A stretch of DNA of 64,000 nucleotides from Paenibacillus aceti (GTDB taxonomy: Bacteria > Bacillota > Bacilli > Paenibacillales > Paenibacillaceae). Below the pieces are notes generated by a model that was given only the letters and a program-made list of their open reading frames with translations, was not told where the DNA came from and did not search any database. A program made the position numbers and the translations under genes. The DNA lies in NCBI RefSeq assembly GCF_003614185.1, contig NZ_KZ987724.1, positions 711,712 to 775,711 on the forward strand, given 5' to 3'. Positions 1 through 8,873 of the stretch are shown here, piece after piece; the first letter of the stretch is position 1, and each line of letters opens with the position of its first letter.

Positions 1-1673
1 GTGGTGGTCCCTGGGAGATGTCCCGTCACCTTCCCGCCAGGCTCTATACTGGCAATTTGCGTGTCCAAGCTATTGAACTGCACTTCATCGGTCACATCGA
101 TATTCCCAGGATAATTGCTATATCTCGCCAAAACCTGGACATCATCCGTACGACCTTGCTCGATCTGCTCAGGTCCATAGATCTCAATCGTCTCGAGAGG
201 CGGAGTTTCTTCCGTGACGGAGAGCTCGAATAGAGCCGGCTGTCCACTGCCATATAGCGCTACAATGGTCGTCTGCCCAGCGCGATGGGCCTGAACCCGT
301 CCGTTATCATCGATGGATGCCACTTCAGGATGACTGCTCAGGAAGGTAATGCCGCTATCTACTCGTTCCGGCGCGGTACTACCATTTTTCGTAATATAGA
401 CCTTAGCTTGCTTCGACTCATTCGTTGTCATGGGTGTCAGACCTTTCAGATCTATGCCCAGGATATCTGTATCAGAATAGAAGGCGCTAAGCCGATCAAA
501 ATACAGAACACCGGCATTTTTATTCTCATTTTTCGTCTCTACCAGGTATATGTCGCTGATCTTGAATGGTTCTGTCAGATCATTTGGCAAGATGGCCGTA
601 ACATACTTCCATCCTGCCCAAGTGAAGCTAGAAGTCGAAGTAAAGTCAATCGTCGCCACCAATTTATCGCTAACATCGCGAATTCTGGCCCGGAGCCAAT
701 GCGCACTCTCATCTCCATATACCCACAGGCCAAGCTTGATCGGATAACCTTCCAGTGGTCGATACAGCGTATCCGTTTCCAGGTTATGCAGGCTGACATA
801 GGCGGCAGAGGTTCCCGAGGTGCCCGACATATCGTATGTAAACCTCGCTGCATGCTCACCGTGCATTACCGGATCAGGCCGGGTGGACAATTCGACGCTG
901 GACGGGTTGCTATTAATGACGCCCGTGGACAAACTTGTTACTCCGTTATGGCTCATCGTCTCGAAATCTTCAATGACGACAGCCACTTTGCCGACCAGGA
1001 CGAGGGCTTGAGCGGATAGCTCACCATATTTTGCCGTCACATAGCCGTAGTTCACCTGCCCTAACAGGTTATTTGCGGAAAAGAGACCGTCACCCGTGAT
1101 GTGGCCAATGGCTGGATCAGCGCTCCACTCTAGTCCTTCAGCTACTTGTACTTCCTCACCGTTCTCATCATAGAAGCTTGCTGCAAATTGCTGCTCTGCG
1201 CCAGGCTCCATCATGAGCTGATGCGACGAAATCGCGATGTCGCTTACTTCTGCTAAAATCTCGGCGGGTTCTTTCTGTATGTTCCCATCTCCATCATTGC
1301 TAGTCTCGGTTTCTGGAGGCAGGGGAGCTTCCTCCGGGGCTTGCGCTTCGGGATCAGGACTTTCCGGGTCGGGCTGAGCAGGGGAGGGGGCTGTGATATC
1401 TACGTCGGGATCTTCCTGCTCTGGTGGGGTTCCTGCTTGATCTGTATCTCCCGGGGGTGTTTCGTGATCAACGGGTTCCAGTGCTTCTGGTGTTTCCGGT
1501 GTTTCTGCGACGGCAGAATCGGTTTCAGAGATGTCTTGGGCAGCCGTCACTCGTGGGGCAGAATTCGACCTTATTGGTGAAGCGCTTACAAGAAGACTCG
1601 TAAACATACTCAGCAATAACAATAAGACAATGATCATGGCCAGTTTACTTTTTAATCGCGGGTAATTGAACAA
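1..1673 (-). CDS. Large secreted surface protein with Ig-like domains (3' end beyond window)
   Basis: The reading frame runs on the minus strand off the left edge, so only about 557 N-terminal residues are visible. I chose the TTG at 1673 because AAGGAGGG lies six bases upstream; an in-frame ATG at 1637 lacks such a site. Residues 1-32 form a signal peptide (basic start, long Leu/Ile/Val stretch). Residues about 45-125 are a Pro/Glu/Thr-rich linker, typical of wall-spanning proteins. Three Ig-like (BIG_2-like) segments lie at about 141-230, 425-490 and 492-557, with the usual pattern of a varying 'V..I...G.V/I.A...G...V' ending. Between them, residues about 236-405 look like a beta-sandwich ligand-binding domain starting at IEDFE. 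The protein is exported and probably adhesive or carbohydrate-active. The catalytic part, if any, lies outside the window. Paenibacillus phosphodiester glycosidase-type proteins share this look, but that assignment is a guess. Confidence 0.75.
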   Translation of the reverse strand, partial: MFNYPRLKSKLAMIIVLLLLLSMFTSLLVSASPIRSNSAPRVTAAQDISETDSAVAETPETPEALEPVDHETPPGDTDQAGTPPEQEDPDVDITAPSPAQPDPESPDPEAQAPEEAPLPPETETSNDGDGNIQKEPAEILAEVSDIAISSHQLMMEPGAEQQFAASFYDENGEEVQVAEGLEWSADPAIGHITGDGLFSANNLLGQVNYGYVTAKYGELSAQALVLVGKVAVVIEDFETMSHNGVTSLSTGVINSNPSSVELSTRPDPVMHGEHAARFTYDMSGTSGTSAAYVSLHNLETDTLYRPLEGYPIKLGLWVYGDESAHWLRARIRDVSDKLVATIDFTSTSSFTWAGWKYVTAILPNDLTEPFKISDIYLVETKNENKNAGVLYFDRLSAFYSDTDILGIDLKGLTPMTTNESKQAKVYITKNGSTAPERVDSGITFLSSHPEVASIDDNGRVQAHRAGQTTIVALYGSGQPALFELSVTEETPPLETIEIYGPEQIEQGRTDDVQVLARYSNYPGNIDVTDEVQFNSLDTQIASIEPGGKVTGHLPGTT

Positions 1674-2105
1674 TGAATTCCCTCCTTCATTCTACTGGAT
1701 AACTGAAAGCTAGCCCTGGTAGCCCTGTAAGTAAAAATCACCCCCTTGCTATAATGAAAAAAGCAGTTCAACACAACGAAGAGAGGAACATATGGCGGTC
1801 TAATCCAGCTGTAGAATAGAAGTATAGGTTGTAAATTAATTTCGAATTAAAATATTATATTGAAAATATATTATACAATGAAATTTCATTTCGAATTATA
1901 CCAGAAGCGTTTAATCTCATCAATATCAAATTTAAATTTTACGGGGACTCCAGCGATAAGAACAATCATGACCACCCGTCCAACGGGTGGTTTGCACTTG
2001 GGGTATAACCCCCTGTTGCCAAACTGCGCCTAAAGACGCTAGCCTGACCACAAATCTGTTCAGGCTCAGTGTAATTTGTCACTTTCACTAACCAGTTAAA
2101 CTGGT

Positions 2106-2579
2106 TTATTTCTTTTTGCTCCTGTTACTGCTAAACGGATCTTCGTACTCTTTTACACTCAACTTATCTATTGCTTGGTCATGTGCTTCTTGTTCACGAA
2201 TGTATTTTGCTACGGTTGCTTCATTTAGGCCCACTGTACTTACATAATAGCCTTCTGCCCAAAATTTTCGATTCCCATATTTATACTTTAGTTGCGCGTG
2301 CTTTTCAAAGATCATTAGCGAACTTTTCCCCTTCAGATATCCCATGAATGTGGACACGGCTATCTTTGGGGGGATCGCTACCAGCATGTGTACATGATCT
2401 GGCATCATATGACCTTCCAGGATGTCCACTCCCTTATACTTACATAAACGTTTGAAAATTTCGATTAAGTCTTTCCTCACTTGATTATAGATCTCTTTCC
2501 GTCTATACTTCGGGGTGAACACAATGTGGTATTTGCACATCCACTTCGTGTGAGCTAGACTATAGCTCTTGTTTGCCAT
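2106..2579 (-). CDS. tnpA: IS200-family Y1 (HUH) transposase TnpA
   Basis: This 157-residue protein matches the length of IS200/IS605 TnpA enzymes, which cut and rejoin single-stranded DNA at subterminal hairpins. The HUH metal-binding motif is His62-Val63-His64 (within PDHVHML). The nucleophilic tyrosine is Tyr126, in KYIREQ, with Gln130 one helical turn later as in the family. The context VSTVGLNE before it is also characteristic. No tnpB accompanies it, so the element is IS200-like rather than IS605-like. The gene looks intact: full length, no frameshift, lysine-rich tail. Its ribosome binding site is buried in a stem-loop, which suggests tight translational repression. Confidence 0.93.
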   Translation of the reverse strand: MANKSYSLAHTKWMCKYHIVFTPKYRRKEIYNQVRKDLIEIFKRLCKYKGVDILEGHMMPDHVHMLVAIPPKIAVSTFMGYLKGKSSLMIFEKHAQLKYKYGNRKFWAEGYYVSTVGLNEATVAKYIREQEAHDQAIDKLSVKEYEDPFSSNRSKKK

Positions 2580-2580
2580 C

Positions 2581-2636
2581 TAAGACCATTCCTTTCAATT
2601 GAGCCTGAACATCTCAATTCTATCGGGATGGTCTTA
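2581..2636 (-). promoter_or_regulatory. tnpA 5' leader stem-loop sequestering the ribosome binding site
   Basis: On the minus strand the sequence just before the tnpA ATG folds into a long interrupted hairpin. The outer stem TAAGACCAT pairs with ATGGTCTTA (2628-2636 with 2581-2589), and the inner stem AATTGAG pairs with CTCAATT (2613-2619 with 2597-2603). The only plausible Shine-Dalgarno, AAAGGA (about 2590-2595), lies inside it. IS200 elements are known to use such leader structures to block translation and read-through transcripts; assigning this role here is by analogy. Confidence 0.6.
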
Positions 2637-2722
2637 TTGGTCAAACCCTCGATCCCTCCACCCGCATAGCGGGTGGTTTTTTGTTTCGCGCGTTTCACGC
2701 ACTCAACTGGCTAAAGCCATAA

Positions 2723-2749
2723 TAAAAAAACCTGCATGCCTGCAGGTTT
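2723..2749 (-). terminator. Rho-independent terminator after the J-domain-like gene
   Basis: AAACCTGCA (2728-2736) pairs with TGCAGGTTT (2741-2749). Read on the minus strand it is followed by a run of seven T, so it ends transcription of the gene at 2778-3680. The stem resembles the TGCAGG palindromes found elsewhere in the window. Confidence 0.8.
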
Positions 2750-2777
2750 CCTCTATATTGCTATTCAAATATATTTT

Positions 2778-3680
2778 TTACTCAGTTTTTGACTCTTGCA
2801 GATAGCGCTCGATGAATTGAATCGCCTTGTCGCGATTTTCAGAATCTACCCGCAGTCCCACATACATTTGCTGTTTAGCGAGTGGAAGCGCGTCGGCAAG
2901 CTTGCTGTTTGTCACATCGATCGCATAGATATGATCTTCGGTATCATCCGGGCTACGGCCGAGAATCTTGTTATTCTCCTGCAATAGCGGCTTCAGATCA
3001 CCGTCCGCATCCGCATCGAGTTTGTCCAGAACACCGCTGCCATCGACCCAATCATAAGAGCCCTGATCCATAATATAAATATCCGGCTTCTCGGTCGCCA
3101 GCATAGCCATCGCTTTCTGCTGATAGGCCACCTCGGAACCGCCCATGCTCTGATCGCCTAAAGGCAGATAAGTCATAATCAGCTTGATCCGCTTCCAATC
3201 CGGGAATTGATCCAGCATCGCTTGCTCCAAGGCAGCATCGCCGTCATTGCTCATATCAGTCATGAAATTGCCCAGATACATGATCGACAGGTCGATTGGA
3301 GGAAGGGCAGCCAGACGCTTCTGCTCCTGACGGTGATTAATGAAGGTGATGGAAGCTGCAGTAAGAACAAGGACTGCAATAATGCCAACAATAATATGGG
3401 TACGATAGATTCGGAAGAAATCATCAGCTTTCTCGGCGGTCCCCGCAAACCGACCCCACTTCTGGAACCGTTCGCGGCTCATCTCCTCGATCCTCTTGCG
3501 ATCCTCAGCCTCGGTAATCAGCTTATAAGCTCTCAATTTCATATCGAACTCATTCTCGCCGTCCTCTGAAGATTTGACGCGCGATTTCCTCAGTTCAATA
3601 TCGAATACACGCTCAACTTCCTCCCGTGAGGCATCTTCGGGGAGACCCAGCAATTCATAAGCTTTTTTCAAATCACTCAT
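2778..3680 (-). CDS. Membrane-anchored protein with N-terminal J-like domain, unknown function
   Basis: A 300-residue protein with an ATG start preceded by AGAGGAGA. Residues 1-65 resemble a J domain ('AYELLGLPEDASREEVER...' opening helix and a later AYKLI helix), but the loop lacks the HPD triad needed to stimulate DnaK, so it is probably not a working co-chaperone. One transmembrane helix spans about 95-114. The remaining 185 residues should lie outside the membrane and contain no motif I recognise. There is no operon partner: an IS element sits downstream and the wall hydrolase gene has its own terminator upstream. Proteins of this build are seen in Paenibacillus, but I know of no established function. 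Confidence 0.7.
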   Translation of the reverse strand: MSDLKKAYELLGLPEDASREEVERVFDIELRKSRVKSSEDGENEFDMKLRAYKLITEAEDRKRIEEMSRERFQKWGRFAGTAEKADDFFRIYRTHIIVGIIAVLVLTAASITFINHRQEQKRLAALPPIDLSIMYLGNFMTDMSNDGDAALEQAMLDQFPDWKRIKLIMTYLPLGDQSMGGSEVAYQQKAMAMLATEKPDIYIMDQGSYDWVDGSGVLDKLDADADGDLKPLLQENNKILGRSPDDTEDHIYAIDVTNSKLADALPLAKQQMYVGLRVDSENRDKAIQFIERYLQESKTE

Positions 3681-3842
3681 TATTATCTCCTCTAACTTAA
3701 CTATTATTATGTAGAAACTAGATTAACTCTATTAATTTATTATACTGTGAATCATGGTTGAATGGAATTGTTGGCCCTGATTATCGTAATATGATCTGCT
3801 CTGAATGTTCATCGAAAAGTCGTAATTGGCGCAAAATGTAGG

Positions 3843-3885
3843 CAAAAAATAGCCGGGGATCGATGAAACCTTCGCCGATCCCCGG
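3843..3885 (-). terminator. Rho-independent terminator after the NlpC/P60 gene
   Basis: CCGGGGATCG (3853-3862) pairs with CGATCCCCGG (3876-3885); on the minus strand the stem is followed by TATTTTTTG. Confidence 0.85.
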
Positions 3886-3910
3886 ATAAGAAGTGAATCG
3901 TATGATCTTT

Positions 3911-4834
3911 CTAGGATATTCTGCGCATCGACAATAAATGCTCTTTCCAGTAGCCTTGATCGACCGAGCTGATCTGAACGCCGGGGTCCCCCCAGGTGTG
4001 AATCATCTCGCCATTGCCGATGTATATCCCGACATGGCCCACGATCTTATCACTCTCGAATCGTCCCGGGACGCTGAAGAAGAGCAGATCACCGGGCTGA
4101 AGCTGACTTCGAGATACGGAGCTTCCCCGCTGGGCCTGTTCTCTGGCCAATCTTGGCAAGGATTCACCGAACTGCTTGAATACATGCTGGGTGAAGGAGG
4201 AACAGTCGAAGGTCTTCGATTGCTCGTAGGGCTTGGCCCCAAATTCATAGGGGACACCCATGAATCGCTTGGCATAAGAGATCAGCTCATCCTTATTCTC
4301 CGAAATACTGAGGATATTGACACGGTTGAATCTCTCCGGTTCCGTATTTTCTGCATTCGATGAATGCAGGCGGGAAGCATCGTTGCCCAGCGCACCAAGC
4401 TTGACATAACGTCCATCCTGACCGTCCGTCCGTACATTAGTGCCGAGCAGCTTGGCCAAGGATTTGGCGGTGACATAGATTTTCCCGTCCTGGCGGATCG
4501 GAGCATTCGGCAGGGAGACCGTCTCGCCGTAGGACTGCGCCTGATCATGATCCGCCTCAAGCTCATACATGACATCGGTATAGCCGAGCTTGATCTTGCC
4601 GTCAGTCTCTTGCATGCGCAGGCCGAGATCCTTGGCTACCTGCTGCAGTGGAATCCAGTGGATGCCATTCGTATCTTTGACTAGATCAGCCTGGATCCGA
4701 TGTTCATTTGCGCCATGATCTTGTACTGAGGAAGCCTTTGGCCCGGCAGGTTGTCTCAAACAGCCAATGCTGGCCGTAAGCAAGAGCAATATCGCTGCCG
4801 ATAGCATCATTTTTTGACTTATGGATCTCTTCAT
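3911..4834 (-). CDS. Secreted NlpC/P60 cell-wall endopeptidase with copper-amine-oxidase-like N-terminal domain
   Basis: The start at 4834 (MKRSISQKMM) was chosen over upstream ATGs in the same frame because GGAGTG precedes it and a signal sequence follows immediately; this gives 307 residues. The signal ends near Cys (SIGC), so it may be a lipoprotein, although the lipobox is imperfect. Residues about 50-150 carry the 'stalk' domain also seen in copper amine oxidase N-termini (IHWIPLQQVAKDLG, IYVTAKSLAKLLG), thought to bind wall or carbohydrate. Residues about 190-307 are NlpC/P60 with catalytic Cys211 (FDCSSF), His267 (GHVGIYIG) and His279 (MIHTW). It should cleave D-gamma-glutamyl-diamino acid bonds in peptidoglycan. 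It is monocistronic, followed by a terminator. Confidence 0.9.
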   Translation of the reverse strand: MKRSISQKMMLSAAILLLLTASIGCLRQPAGPKASSVQDHGANEHRIQADLVKDTNGIHWIPLQQVAKDLGLRMQETDGKIKLGYTDVMYELEADHDQAQSYGETVSLPNAPIRQDGKIYVTAKSLAKLLGTNVRTDGQDGRYVKLGALGNDASRLHSSNAENTEPERFNRVNILSISENKDELISYAKRFMGVPYEFGAKPYEQSKTFDCSSFTQHVFKQFGESLPRLAREQAQRGSSVSRSQLQPGDLLFFSVPGRFESDKIVGHVGIYIGNGEMIHTWGDPGVQISSVDQGYWKEHLLSMRRIS

Positions 4835-5023
4835 GATTTGCAACACTCCATTCATTGAATGTTTTATCGAGCAGAACAGTGGTGCTTGGCAGGGGGAAAA
4901 TTCAGTCATTTGAAGTATGTAATTATTGATGACTTTTATGCGCATTGTGGGTGACTTTTAAAGTTTGATTCTGTATAATCCTTACCAGTCAGACTTGTTA
5001 TCAGCGAAGGAGGATGCATTCAA

Positions 5024-6031
5024 GTGACGAAGAATCAGGCCTTTAGAGGAGATTATCAAGGTGAGCCAGCGGTTTGGCTTAGATATGGAAAATATGAAGC
5101 AGCCTTATTGCCGGGAATTGGCGGCAACTTAATCGCTTTTCGAGATATAGAGCATGGTTACCGGTTCTTGCGTGAGCCAGCAGAGGGGGAGATGGAAGAT
5201 TTCAAGAGCAATCCCGGCGCTCACGGGATTCCGATACTTTTTCCGCCGAATCGCTATGAAGATGGTAAATTTCCTTGGAAGGGCAAGGTGTATCAGCTTC
5301 CGATTAATGAACCGGCGACAGGCAATCACCTGCATGGCTACTTACATACTAGCGCTTGGGAAGTAGTTGATCTGGGACAGACGGCGGAGGAGAGCTATGC
5401 GGTTGTGAGAATCACGGTGGATGAGCAGCATTTCATGTATCAATACCTGCCGTTTAAATTCACAGTGAAGCTGAAATATTCGCTGAGTGATGCAGGCTTA
5501 TCACAGCAGCTATTCGTGAGGAATGAGGGGGAGGCCGAAATGCCTTGCTTATTCGCCTTCCATACGGCGGTGAATGCACCGTTCGCGCCGAACAGCGCAG
5601 AGAGCGATTGTTCTATGAAGCTGACGATCGGGGAACGCTGGGAATTGAATGAGCGCCAGCTGCCAACCGGGAGATACCAGGTGTTGACCGAGGGAGAGCA
5701 GTTGATGAGAACGAGCGGAGTATTCCCTTATTTCACCTCGTTGGACAATCATTATACGGCAGTGCCGCAGAACGGCAGAAATCGCATGGAGCTGAGCGAT
5801 GCGAGGCAGGGAGTTACCTTGGTATATGATGTAGGAACCTCCTATAAGCAATGGATGATCTGGAATAATGGGGCCGGCGGGGGCTTCTTCTGCCCGGAAC
5901 CGCAGATCAACCTGGTCAATGCGCCTAATATGAATTTACCTGCCGATGAAATCGGCCTGTTCAGTCTTGCTCCGGGGGAGATTTGGGAGGAGACAGCGAG
6001 ATTCTATTTGAAGTCAAATACAGCTCACTAG
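5024..6031 (+). CDS. Aldose 1-epimerase (galactose mutarotase-like) family protein
   Basis: A 335-residue protein that starts with GTG after GAAGGAGG. It has the family's beta-sandwich pattern: GGNLIAFRD near the N-terminus, HGIPILFPPNRYEDGKF at about 67-83, GNHLHGYLH with the candidate catalytic His pair at about 104-110, and a late PEPQINLVNAPN segment where the catalytic Glu would lie. These enzymes interconvert sugar anomers; the substrate cannot be read from sequence. It is a single gene with a shared terminator downstream. The closest informal match is the YihR/GalM-like group common in Bacillota rather than classical GalM. Confidence 0.85.
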   Translation: MTKNQAFRGDYQGEPAVWLRYGKYEAALLPGIGGNLIAFRDIEHGYRFLREPAEGEMEDFKSNPGAHGIPILFPPNRYEDGKFPWKGKVYQLPINEPATGNHLHGYLHTSAWEVVDLGQTAEESYAVVRITVDEQHFMYQYLPFKFTVKLKYSLSDAGLSQQLFVRNEGEAEMPCLFAFHTAVNAPFAPNSAESDCSMKLTIGERWELNERQLPTGRYQVLTEGEQLMRTSGVFPYFTSLDNHYTAVPQNGRNRMELSDARQGVTLVYDVGTSYKQWMIWNNGAGGGFFCPEPQINLVNAPNMNLPADEIGLFSLAPGEIWEETARFYLKSNTAH

Positions 6032-6045
6032 AGCTGTGAAACGTG

Positions 6046-6094
6046 AAAACAGCCGGATCACGTCTAAGCTGACGCTTTCCGGCTGTTTTGCTGT
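6046..6094. terminator. Bidirectional terminator between convergent genes
   Basis: AAAACAGCCGGA (6046-6057) pairs with TCCGGCTGTTTT (6078-6089). A/T runs on both sides suit both the epimerase-like gene (plus) and the LytTR gene (minus). Confidence 0.8.
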
Positions 6095-6119
6095 CCGTTC
6101 CGCTAAGACGGGAACACAT

Positions 6120-6491
6120 TCATCCGACCTGATGGACCGGATCAGTCTCTACGTCTTTGCTGTGGTTACGAGGGATTAGCCGCCTGATCTGTTCCAGATT
6201 TCTGCGGGGAACATTAATCGTCTTGATCCCGTGAATTTCATCGCGGAATAACAAGGTGTTATCCCGGATTTCAGAAATCTTGAACAGGTTGACGTAGCAG
6301 TTCGTGCTAATCCGATAAAACGAAGAGTCCGAGATCATCGTTGAGGTTTGTTCGGCAGTAAGTCTCTTTTTTATACTGTAGTTTCTGCCATGAAAGCAAA
6401 CTAAGCCATGACCTCCAATTTTGAAGAAATATGTATCATGGGGATCCAGATCCTCATATACATTCCTTTCTTCCAGTCCGACAGTCATCAT
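6120..6491 (-). CDS. LytTR-type DNA-binding regulator
   Basis: The start at 6491 follows AAGGGGG by seven bases; a longer open frame upstream has no ribosome binding site. The 123-residue product is essentially one LytTR domain: a strand with DTYFFKIGGHGLVCFHG, then the basic KKRLTAEQTSTM helix, FYRISTNCYVNLFKISEI and a C-terminal VPRRNLEQIRRLI, which matches the family's 'F.r.h.s..vn...I' signature. It has no receiver domain, so it is a free-standing LytTR regulator whose signal is unknown. A cre-like sequence over its promoter suggests carbon catabolite control. It diverges from the lactonase gene. Confidence 0.82.
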   Translation of the reverse strand: MMTVGLEERNVYEDLDPHDTYFFKIGGHGLVCFHGRNYSIKKRLTAEQTSTMISDSSFYRISTNCYVNLFKISEIRDNTLLFRDEIHGIKTINVPRRNLEQIRRLIPRNHSKDVETDPVHQVG

Positions 6492-6517
6492 TCTAAAACC
6501 CCCTTCAGAAGATGTTG

Positions 6518-6536
6518 TGGAAGCGCTTACAGTATA
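6518..6536 (-). promoter_or_regulatory. cre-like site overlapping the LytTR gene promoter
   Basis: 6518-6531 reads TGGAAGCGCTTACA, 13 of 14 positions of the CcpA consensus TGWAANCGNTNWCA. It abuts a minus-strand -10 hexamer TATACT (6536-6531). CcpA binding there would repress transcription. The -35 is weak. Confidence 0.55.
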
Positions 6537-6649
6537 CCATATTTTCAAGCTTTTGAACAGGAAATTTTTTCGGGCAGGACTGGACTTTTTGACCAAAGTG
6601 AGAAAAAATAAGAAGATATGTAGGATGATTAAAAGGAGGCGTGTTCTTG

Positions 6650-7729
6650 ATGTCAGAGAAATTATCGTTATTCATAGGTTCATATGCCGAGGCAGCGGAC
6701 CCCGGAATATATATGTATGAGCTGGACTTGGCTACTGGGGAGATGAAGTACCTCGATAGTGCGTCGGGGTTGAAGAATCCGACTTTTGTCAGTGTGGACA
6801 AGCCAGGTAAGAAGCTCTATGCCATTTCGGAGACGAAGAATGAGCATGGAGAGAGAATCGGGGAAGTAGCTGCTTACTCCATTGATCCAGAGCAGGGCAA
6901 GCTGACCGAGCTTAATCGGGCTCTTACTATTCAGCCTTCGAGCTCCCATATTCAGATCGATCATCATCATAAGTACTTGGCCGTATCCGGCTATCATGGC
7001 GGCAATATCGGCCTGGTTCAGATCGCTGAAGATGGTACAGTCGCCGGGCTGGTCGATGTGCAGCAGCATACAGGCCATGGCGCTGATCCGGTTCGTCAGG
7101 ATCGCCCGCATCCGCATTCCGTCCAATTTAGTCCGCATAACCGGTTTGCTCTCGTTGCCGATTTGGGTCTGGATTTGATTCGTATCTATGAACTGGACCA
7201 GGAGCAGGGCAAGCTGATATACCGCAGTGAGGCAGTCATGAAGCCAGCAAGCGGACCGCGTCATCTGGCTTTTCACCCTAACGGGAAATGGCTGTATTCC
7301 ATTAATGAGGTAGGTTCTACGATTACCGCCTTTGCCTTTGATGCTGAGCAAGGCAGTTTGACGGAGCTGGAGACCCTCTCATCGCTGCCCGCCGATTTTG
7401 CAGGCGAGAATACGACGGCGGAGGTGGCGGTTTCCCAGGATGGTCGATTCCTCTACGGCTCCAACCGTGGACATGACAGCATCGTGCAATTTGCCATTGA
7501 TCCGGCGAGCGGAAGATTATCCCTCGTGCAATTTGTCTCGTCCGAGGGAGGGCATCCGCGTCATTTCACCATCACACCGGACGGTGAGCATTTGCTTGCC
7601 GCTAACCGTGATTCTAACAATCTGGCATTGTTCCGAATTGATCGGGACAGCGGCAAGCTGACGTTCACCGGGCATACAACTGAAGTATCTAAGCCCGTCT
7701 ACGTAAAAGCGGAATTATTCCGTAAATAA
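6650..7729 (+). CDS. Lactonase family beta-propeller protein (6-phosphogluconolactonase-like)
   Basis: The ATG at 6650 sits ten bases after AAAGGAGG; a GTG at 6641 is too close to that site. The 359-residue product has seven-bladed propeller repeats such as [54 protein letters not shown] and [25 protein letters not shown]. These are hallmarks of the YbhE/Pgl lactonase family, which hydrolyses 6-phosphogluconolactone in the pentose phosphate pathway. Several propellers in this family act on other lactones, so the substrate is inferred. The 3' end overlaps the convergent aroA stop by 15 bp, leaving no room for a terminator between them. Confidence 0.85.
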   Translation: MSEKLSLFIGSYAEAADPGIYMYELDLATGEMKYLDSASGLKNPTFVSVDKPGKKLYAISETKNEHGERIGEVAAYSIDPEQGKLTELNRALTIQPSSSHIQIDHHHKYLAVSGYHGGNIGLVQIAEDGTVAGLVDVQQHTGHGADPVRQDRPHPHSVQFSPHNRFALVADLGLDLIRIYELDQEQGKLIYRSEAVMKPASGPRHLAFHPNGKWLYSINEVGSTITAFAFDAEQGSLTELETLSSLPADFAGENTTAEVAVSQDGRFLYGSNRGHDSIVQFAIDPASGRLSLVQFVSSEGGHPRHFTITPDGEHLLAANRDSNNLALFRIDRDSGKLTFTGHTTEVSKPVYVKAELFRK

Positions 7730-8788
7730 ACCGGATTTCCGGATTCCATCCCAGAGCTGTTGGAATTGCGGAATGTCAAGCTGCTGGGCGGCATCGGACA
7801 AGGCGGTCTGTGGATCGGGGTGAACCTCGACCATCACACCGTCGGCACCGGCCGCCAGAGCTGCTTTGGCGCATGGGAGCAGTATATCCTTGCGTCCAGT
7901 GGAGTGGCTGACATCGACGAGAACCGGCAGATGAGTCTCCTGCTTAAGCAGCGGAACAGCAGAAATGTCCAATGTGTTGCGGGTCCATTTCTCGTAAGTC
8001 CGGATGCCGCGTTCGATCAGCATAAGCTGGCTATTGCCTTTAACGGCGATGTATTCAGCGGCATGGACGAATTCCTCCAGCGTCGCGGCGATACCTCTTT
8101 TCAGCAGCACCGGGATTTTAGCTTCGCCAGCCGCTTTCAGCAGCTCGAAGTTCTGCATATTGCGTGCGCCGATCTGGATAACATCGATGTATTGCTCAGC
8201 AAGCTCGATATGAGCCGGATGCACAATTTCGCTGATCGTCACGAGACCGAATTCATCGGCGACTTCCTTGAGCATCTTCAATCCTTCGACACCAAGCCCT
8301 TGGAAATCATAAGGCGAGGTTCTCGGCTTGAAGGCGCCGCCTCTCATGATTTTAATGCCCGCTTCTTTTAGCGCTGCAGCTACGGTTCTCAGTTGCTCGT
8401 AAGATTCCACGGAACATGGTCCGGCGATCATGACCTGCGCAGAGCCACCGATCAGCGTCCCTTTGATATCGATTACAGTATTCTCAGGCTGCTTCTTGCG
8501 GCTGACCAGCAATTGACGCTTATGCTCCTCCTCTTGCAGATTCAGGGACGCTTTGAATATTTCCTTGAAAATATGCTTGATAGAAGCATCTCTGAATGGT
8601 CCAGGATTGAGTTCAGCCAGTTCATCCAGCATTTTTCTTTCCCGTACCGGATCGAATTTAGGCACGCCTTGCTTCTCTTTGATTTCTCCAATCGCCTGAA
8701 CGACCTCAGCCCGCTCATTAAGCAGTCTTAACAGCTCCTTATTCACAGTATCCAGCTTGGTGCGCAGTTCCTCCAAATTTGTGTTCAT
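7715..8788 (-). CDS. aroA: Bifunctional chorismate mutase / DAHP synthase (3-deoxy-7-phosphoheptulonate synthase)
   Basis: A 357-residue protein built like B. subtilis AroA. Residues 1-85 are an AroQ-type chorismate mutase helix bundle ([20 protein letters not shown], then [14 protein letters not shown]). Residues about 110-350 are a type I-beta DAHP synthase barrel with [31 protein letters not shown] and [10 protein letters not shown]. It condenses PEP and erythrose-4-phosphate at the entry to the shikimate pathway, and the mutase domain usually serves as a sensor for chorismate or prephenate feedback. It is preceded by a T-box leader, so expression should follow aminoacylation of an aromatic tRNA as well. 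It is a single gene here with no other aro genes nearby. The symbol follows B. subtilis usage. Confidence 0.95.
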   Translation of the reverse strand: MNTNLEELRTKLDTVNKELLRLLNERAEVVQAIGEIKEKQGVPKFDPVRERKMLDELAELNPGPFRDASIKHIFKEIFKASLNLQEEEHKRQLLVSRKKQPENTVIDIKGTLIGGSAQVMIAGPCSVESYEQLRTVAAALKEAGIKIMRGGAFKPRTSPYDFQGLGVEGLKMLKEVADEFGLVTISEIVHPAHIELAEQYIDVIQIGARNMQNFELLKAAGEAKIPVLLKRGIAATLEEFVHAAEYIAVKGNSQLMLIERGIRTYEKWTRNTLDISAVPLLKQETHLPVLVDVSHSTGRKDILLPCAKAALAAGADGVMVEVHPDPQTALSDAAQQLDIPQFQQLWDGIRKSGLFTE

Positions 8789-8873
8789 GCCTCAACACTC
8801 CTTAAATTTTTGTATTTTTACACAGCGTATTTCTAAGAATGATAGGATGCAAGTTGTTCGACAGGCCTCTCTA

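Larger units (their letters stand above)
1965..2690 (-). mobile_element. IS200-type insertion sequence (IS200/IS605 family), single tnpA
   Basis: A compact element of about 0.7 kb carries only a Y1 transposase gene. Subterminal hairpins typical of the family mark both sides: the palindrome at 1971-1991 (ACCACCCGT / ACGGGTGGT) with a second one, GGGGT-ATA-ACCCC, beside it, and 2658-2676 (CCACCCGC-ATA-GCGGGTGG). There are no terminal inverted repeats or target duplications, as expected for this family, so the exact ends are uncertain by roughly 10-20 bases. The right-hand side (left end of the element) also holds the transposase leader structure described separately. Confidence 0.75.

Noticed and set aside
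285-1019. Long plus-strand open frame of 244 codons
   Set aside because: It mirrors the secreted surface protein on the minus strand, has no ribosome binding site or recognisable domain, and the minus frame has a signal peptide and Ig domains.
1575-1590. cre-like sequence in the signal-peptide region of the first gene
   Set aside because: One base short of the consensus spacing and inside coding sequence, so evidence for CcpA control is weak.
2658-2676. Hairpin CCACCCGC-ATA-GCGGGTGG followed by T run as an ordinary terminator
   Set aside because: It is more likely the subterminal hairpin of the IS200 element, although it may also stop transcripts entering the element.
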